A stretch of DNA of 64,000 bases. Source: Burkholderia humptydooensis. GTDB lineage: Bacteria; Pseudomonadota; Gammaproteobacteria; Burkholderiales; Burkholderiaceae. Below the pieces are notes generated by a model. That model was not told the origin of the DNA, did not search any database, and saw only the letters and a list, made by a program, of their open reading frames with translations. Location: assembly GCF_001513745.1 (NCBI RefSeq), contig NZ_CP013382.1, forward strand, positions 1,488,001 to 1,552,000, given 5' to 3'. This document shows, piece after piece, positions 60,003-64,000 of the stretch. Each line of letters starts with the position of its first letter. Position 1 is the stretch's first letter. A program made the translations under genes and the position numbers.

Positions 60003-61040
60003 ATGAACACACGTCACATCGCCCGCGCGCTGCGCCGCCGGGCCGCAACCGCAGCGATCGCCGCCGCGGCCGTCGCGCTCGCGGCGGCCGCGCCGCTCGC
60101 ATCGGCCGCCACGCTCACGCTCTACAGCGCGCAGCACGAGCAGGTGGTCAACCAGCTCGTGAAGGACTTCGAAGCGCAAACCGGCATCACCGTCAAGGTG
60201 CGCACGGGCGAAGGCCCGGCGCTCGCCGCGCAACTCGTCGCCGAGGGCGACAGGACGCCCGCTGACGTCTATTTCACCGAAAACTCGCCGGAGCTGGTGC
60301 TGCTCGCCGAAAAGGGGTTGCTCGCGAAGACCGACGCCGCGACGCTCGCCGCCGTGCCCGCGCGCTTCAGCTCGCCCGACGGCGACTGGGTCGGCGTGCT
60401 CGCGCGCGAGAACGTGCTGATCTACAACACCGCGAAGATCCAGCCGCGGCAGTTGCCGGCGTCGCTCGTCGATCTCGCGAAGCCCGAATGGAAAGGCAAG
60501 GTCGGCATCGCGCCGAGCGACGCCGACTTCCTGCCGCTCGTGAGCGGCATGCTCGCGCTGAAGGGCGAAGCGCAGACGCTGCAGTGGCTGAAGGGTCTGA
60601 AAGCCAACGCGCAGATCTTCGACGACGACGAGGGCGTGACGGCCGCCGTGAACCGCGGCGCGGTCGCAACGGGCATCGTCAACAATTACTACTGGGCGCG
60701 CCTGCACGCCGAGCTCGGCGACAAATCGACCCGCAGCGCAATGTTCCACTTCGCGAACGGCGACGTCGGCGGCCTCGTCAACGTATCGGGCGCGGCCGTG
60801 ATGAAGGCGTCGAAGCATGGCGCCGACGCGCAGAAGTTCGTTGCGTACCTCGTCGGCGAGCGCGCGCAGAGCCTGATGGCGAAAGGACGCATCAGCTTCG
60901 AATACCCGCTGCGCCCGGGCGTCGCGCCCGATCCGGTCCTCAAGCCGTTCGATCAGTTGAGCCCGCCCGCGATCACGCTCAAGCAGCTCGGCGACGACAG
61001 CCAGGCGGGCAAGCTGCTGCGCGAGGCCGGGCTTCTCTGA
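60003..61040 (+). CDS. Ferric-iron-binding periplasmic protein (FbpA/FutA type)
   Basis: The 345-residue solute-binding protein has a signal peptide (about 1-36, ASAATLTLYSAQHEQVV as mature start) and the paired tyrosines of iron-binding FbpA in IVNNYYWARL (Tyr229-Tyr230). It also has the typical EGDRTPADVYFTENSPELVLLAEKGLL, RVSGAAVMK-like GGLVNVSGAAVMKASKH and SFEYPLRPGV blocks. It should capture Fe3+ in the periplasm and hand it to the permease encoded 10 bp downstream. It follows the DyP peroxidase gene by 45 bp, which would generate Fe3+ nearby. Confidence 0.92.
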   Translation: MNTRHIARALRRRAATAAIAAAAVALAAAAPLASAATLTLYSAQHEQVVNQLVKDFEAQTGITVKVRTGEGPALAAQLVAEGDRTPADVYFTENSPELVLLAEKGLLAKTDAATLAAVPARFSSPDGDWVGVLARENVLIYNTAKIQPRQLPASLVDLAKPEWKGKVGIAPSDADFLPLVSGMLALKGEAQTLQWLKGLKANAQIFDDDEGVTAAVNRGAVATGIVNNYYWARLHAELGDKSTRSAMFHFANGDVGGLVNVSGAAVMKASKHGADAQKFVAYLVGERAQSLMAKGRISFEYPLRPGVAPDPVLKPFDQLSPPAITLKQLGDDSQAGKLLREAGLL

Positions 61041-61050
61041 GCGACCGGCA

Positions 61051-62685
61051 ATGAGCGACGTCGTCACCGGCGCGCGGTCCGCCGCGCCGCATCCGGCCCG
61101 CGGCCGCGCGCGTCGCCGGGCGCCGCGCGCGCTCGTCGCCGCGGCAGCGCTCGGCCCGCTCGCCGTGCTGCTGCCGATCGCGTTCACCGCGTATCGCGCG
61201 GCGGGGCTCGGCGCGAACGACATGAGCGAGCTGCTGTTCCGCCCGATCGTCGGCGAGCTGCTCGGCAACACGCTCGCGATCACGCTGGCCGCGACGCTCG
61301 CGTGCGCGGTGCTCGGCACGGCCGTCGCATGGCTCGTCGAGCGCACCGACCTGCCCGCGCGCAAAGGATGGGCCGCGCTCGCCGCGGCGCCCCTCGCCGT
61401 GCCGCCCTTCGTCACGAGCTACGCGTGGGTGTCGATCAGCCTCGACTTGCAGGATTTTCTCGGCGCGTTGATCGTGCTCGCGTCGTCGTACTTTCCGCTC
61501 GTCTATCTGCCGGTGGCCGCGGCGCTGCGCGGCCTCGATCCGGCGCTCGAGGAAAGCGCGCGCACGCTCGGCTGCCGGCCCGCGCAAGTCTTCTTGCGCG
61601 TCGTGCTGCCGCAACTGCGGCCTGCGCTGCTGGGCGGGATGCTGCTCGTCGCGCTCGGCGTGCTGTCCGAGTTCGGCGCATTTGCGCTGCTGCGCTTTCG
61701 CACGTTCACGACCGAGATCTACGCCGAGTATCGCGTGGACTTCGACGGCGGCGGCGCGTCGCTGCTCGGCTGCGCGCTGATCGCGCTGTGTCTTGTCTGC
61801 GTCGCGCTCGAGTTCCGCGTGCGCGGCCGCGCCCGCTACGACGCGACGCACCGCGGCACGCGCCGCGCCGCGCATCGCTACGCGCTCGGCGCGTGGCGCT
61901 GGTGCGCCGTCGCGGGGCTCGCGGCGCTCGCCGGCGCAACGCTCGCCGTGCCGCTCGCGACGATCGGCTACTGGCTCACGCAGCAAGGCGCGGCCGCCGT
62001 CACGCCCGCCGACGTGTCGCCCGGGCTGCTGTGGCGTGCGACGCTCGCGTCGACCGGCTACGGGCTCCTGGCCGCCGTGCTCACGACGGCGCTCGCGCTG
62101 CCGCTCGGGTTCCTGTCAGTGCGTCATCCGGGACGCATCGCGACCGCGCTCGAACGCCTCGCGTTCGTCGCGCAAGGCATGCCCGGCATCGTCGTCGCGC
62201 TCGCGATCGTCTCGTTGACCGTGCGGCTGATGCAGCCGCTTTATCAGAGCGCGCCGATGCTGATCGCCGCTTACGCGATCCTGTTTCTGCCGCTTGCGCT
62301 CGTCGGCGCGCGCGCGGCGCTCGCGCAGGCGCAGCCCCGTCTCGAGGAAACCGCGCGCGCGCTCGGCCTCACCTGGGCGCAAACCGCGTGGCGCGTGCTG
62401 CTGCCGCTCGCCGCGCCCGGCCTCGGCGCAGCGGCGACGATGGTCTTCATCTCCGTCGTCACCGAGCTGAACGCGACGATCCTGCTGTCGCCGATCGGCA
62501 CGCGCACCCTCGCGACGCAGGTCTGGAGCGATACGTCGACGCTCGCGTTCGCCGCCGCCGCGCCATACGCGGCGCTGCTCGTCGCGTTGTCGCTCGCCGC
62601 GGCGGCGCTGCTGTTCGTGCTGCTCGGCGGTGCGCGCGCCGCCGGGCGGCGACGCATGACGTTCAAATTTTCTGCGAAACCATGA
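61051..62685 (+). CDS. Ferric iron ABC transporter permease (FbpB type, fused halves)
   Basis: The 544-residue permease has about twelve helices and two EAA-type loops, ALEESARTLGCRPAQVFLRVVLPQLRPALL (about residues 165-195) and RLEETARALGLTWAQTAWRVLLPLAAPGL (about 430-458). It is thus a fused two-domain permease as in FbpB/ThiP. The N-terminal 30 residues are Arg-rich and cytoplasmic. It overlaps the ATPase gene by four bases. The neighbouring FbpA-type protein makes Fe3+ the likely substrate. Confidence 0.92.
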   Translation: MSDVVTGARSAAPHPARGRARRRAPRALVAAAALGPLAVLLPIAFTAYRAAGLGANDMSELLFRPIVGELLGNTLAITLAATLACAVLGTAVAWLVERTDLPARKGWAALAAAPLAVPPFVTSYAWVSISLDLQDFLGALIVLASSYFPLVYLPVAAALRGLDPALEESARTLGCRPAQVFLRVVLPQLRPALLGGMLLVALGVLSEFGAFALLRFRTFTTEIYAEYRVDFDGGGASLLGCALIALCLVCVALEFRVRGRARYDATHRGTRRAAHRYALGAWRWCAVAGLAALAGATLAVPLATIGYWLTQQGAAAVTPADVSPGLLWRATLASTGYGLLAAVLTTALALPLGFLSVRHPGRIATALERLAFVAQGMPGIVVALAIVSLTVRLMQPLYQSAPMLIAAYAILFLPLALVGARAALAQAQPRLEETARALGLTWAQTAWRVLLPLAAPGLGAAATMVFISVVTELNATILLSPIGTRTLATQVWSDTSTLAFAAAAPYAALLVALSLAAAALLFVLLGGARAAGRRRMTFKFSAKP

Positions 62686-63758
62686 GCGAACTCCGAATCG
62701 ACCGCGTGTGCAAATCCTTCGACGGCCACGCCGTACTGCACGACGTGAGTCTCGCCGTCGGGCGCGGCGCGCTGCTCGCGCTGCTCGGCCCGTCCGGCAG
62801 CGGCAAGACGACGCTGCTTCGCATCCTGTGCGGTTTCGAGCGTGCGGAACGAGGAACCGTCGACATCGACGGGCAACGCGTCGCCGGCCCCGGCGTGCAC
62901 GTGCCGCCCGAAGCGCGGCGCATCGGCTACGTGCCGCAGGAAGGCGCGCTGTTTCCGCATCTGTCGGTCGCGGACAACATCGCGTTCGGCCTGCCGCGCG
63001 CGCAGCGCCGCGCGCACCATCGCGTCGCCGAGCTGCTCGACATGGTCGGGCTGCCCGCCGCGTTCGCGCAGCGCGCGCCGCAACAGCTATCGGGCGGCCA
63101 GCAGCAGCGCGTCGCGCTCGCCCGCGCGCTTGCGCCGAAGCCGTCGCTCGTGATTCTCGACGAACCGTTCTCGTCGCTCGATGCGTCGCTGCGCCTCGAA
63201 ACGCGCGCGGCGGTCGTCGACGCGCTCGCGGCCGCGCGCGCGACCGCCGTGCTCGTCACGCACGATCAGCCCGAAGCGCTGTCGCTCGGCGACGAGGTCG
63301 CGGTGCTCTGGCATGGAAGGCTCGTGCAGACGGCGCGGCCCGAGACGCTGTATCGGCAGCCCGCGACGCGCGAACTCGCGATGTTCATCGGCGATGCGGT
63401 GCTGATCGAAGGCGTCGTGGAGCGCGGCTTCGTCGTCTGCGCGCTCGGATATCTGCCGCTTCGCGCGCCGCTGCCCGACGGCCCCGTCGATGCGCTGCTG
63501 CGCCCCGAACAGATTCGCGTGCGGCGCATGCACGAGCCGCGAGACGATTGCACGCATTGGCGCGACGCGATCGTGCTCGACGCGACGTTCGGCGGTCAGG
63601 ATGCCTATCTGGATGCGCAACTCGTCGACTTCCCCGGCGCGCGCGTGCGCGCTCGCGTGCCGGGATATCGGTGCCCGTCGGCGGGCGAGCGCATCGCGCT
63701 CGCGATCGACGACGACGTGATCGCGTATCCTCGTTGTCGTTCAACGAACGACTTGTAA
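62682..63758 (+). CDS. Ferric iron ABC transporter ATP-binding protein (FbpC type)
   Basis: The 358-residue ATPase has Walker A GPSGSGKTTLLRILCG (about residues 35-50), YVPQEGALFPHLSVADNIAFGLP, the signature [16 protein letters not shown] (about 135), Walker B LVILDEPFSSLDASL and switch VLVTHDQPEALSLGD. A C-terminal TOBE-like regulatory domain with VDALLRPEQIRVRR follows from about residue 245. It belongs to the iron/spermidine/sulphate importer ATPases, and the operon favours ferric iron. It is the last gene of the six-gene operon, starting at ATG 62682 within the permease stop (ATGA). Confidence 0.92.
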   Translation: MSELRIDRVCKSFDGHAVLHDVSLAVGRGALLALLGPSGSGKTTLLRILCGFERAERGTVDIDGQRVAGPGVHVPPEARRIGYVPQEGALFPHLSVADNIAFGLPRAQRRAHHRVAELLDMVGLPAAFAQRAPQQLSGGQQQRVALARALAPKPSLVILDEPFSSLDASLRLETRAAVVDALAAARATAVLVTHDQPEALSLGDEVAVLWHGRLVQTARPETLYRQPATRELAMFIGDAVLIEGVVERGFVVCALGYLPLRAPLPDGPVDALLRPEQIRVRRMHEPRDDCTHWRDAIVLDATFGGQDAYLDAQLVDFPGARVRARVPGYRCPSAGERIALAIDDDVIAYPRCRSTNDL

Positions 63759-64000
63759 TATGCGGATCGCGCTCGATTGAAGCCGCATTTTCGTGCAAGG
63801 TCCTTCCGATACCGGACGCGCCTTCGGTTCGACCGCGATCATGCAGGGCAATCGCGCGGACCCAACAATGCGGAAGGCGGAACGGTCCTGGTCCCACGTG
63901 CATCAGCAGCGATGATGACGATGGCCGATCTCTTGTTGATGGCGCTCCAGAACTTTCAATCCACAATCACAATGCCCGGAATCTTTTCCAGCAGCCGCCT
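63759..64000. other. Right-edge region, possibly the end of a minus-strand gene
   Basis: No complete gene is visible after the FbpC stop. On the minus strand a frame entering from the right edge reads RRLLEKIPGIVIVD and stops at TGA 63958-63956. It could be the last 14 codons of a neighbouring gene, but it is too short to identify. Confidence 0.25.

Noticed and set aside
58434..61415. 993-codon minus-strand frame opposite the DyP and FbpA genes
   Set aside because: No recognisable motif, and the plus strand carries two intact, motif-rich genes.

Overview
The window is very GC-rich, almost fully coding DNA without insertion sequences, tRNA or rRNA genes or CRISPR arrays. Gene content points to the Burkholderia pseudomallei group, probably the second (accessory) replicon. 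The evidence is a near family-identical FAD-dependent glucose dehydrogenase trio known from B. cepacia, an MprA-like subtilase, trimeric and OprB porins, a second MurA and a second DapF-like protein, and many stand-alone transport and stress operons instead of core machinery. The species assignment is inference from remembered protein families, not from a search.

Layout. 1-1674: the end of an unknown gene, an odd DapF paralogue and the last gene of an ECF sigma operon. 1315-4255 (minus): lipoprotein, ECF sigma factor, anti-sigma, YceI, COG4315 protein. 4638-6565: AraC regulator and a fumarylacetoacetase-family hydrolase. 6700-10971: a bufferin (copper-binding RiPP) operon, bufA-bufB-bufC-doxX plus a GDCCVxC protein, divergent from a SigF/NrsF sigma/anti-sigma pair. 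11056-15861: CPBP protease, MarC, Nudix, a phenylacetate-CoA ligase relic, a ChaA antiporter and LysR. 16125-19845: HPP-CBS protein, MarR regulator and a frameshifted ClC channel, with one operator type in front of both transcription units. 20026-24568: methyltransferase, LytTR two-component system and a membrane protein preceded by LytTR-type sites. 24670-28965: fused gene relics, an MFS exporter, a small secreted protein and a GFA enzyme. 29179-34739: MurA paralogue, histidine ABC transporter with a HutC-like operator, porin, DoxX. 34916-38336: FAD-glucose dehydrogenase operon. 39155-44333: secreted subtilase and MgtA with a long leader. 44743-49924: MocR regulator divergent from an FdhF/YdeP oxidoreductase, then bestrophin and a YiaA-like protein. 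50012-52702: oxalate decarboxylase and MntH. 52998-55493: peptide-binding protein followed by three gene fragments. 55804-63758: a Fur-box-preceded operon of OprB porin, beta-propeller, DyP peroxidase and FbpABC-type ferric transporter.

Two units stand out as systems. The first is the bufferin operon, with an exact SigF-type promoter (GTAACC, 16 bp, CGAA) in front of bufA and an extra ten-cysteine protein at its end. The second is the six-gene putative iron operon, which joins an outer-membrane porin, a periplasmic Tat-exported peroxidase and a ferric ABC importer, and looks like a hybrid of Efe and Fbp systems.

The window also shows gene decay. It holds a PaaK relic with an internal deletion and a stop codon, a ClC gene with a one-base deletion, a permease/beta-barrel fusion scar, and adjoining scraps of an M20 hydrolase, an aldehyde dehydrogenase and a LysR regulator. 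All coordinates and motifs were read by eye. No similarity search or folding program was run.
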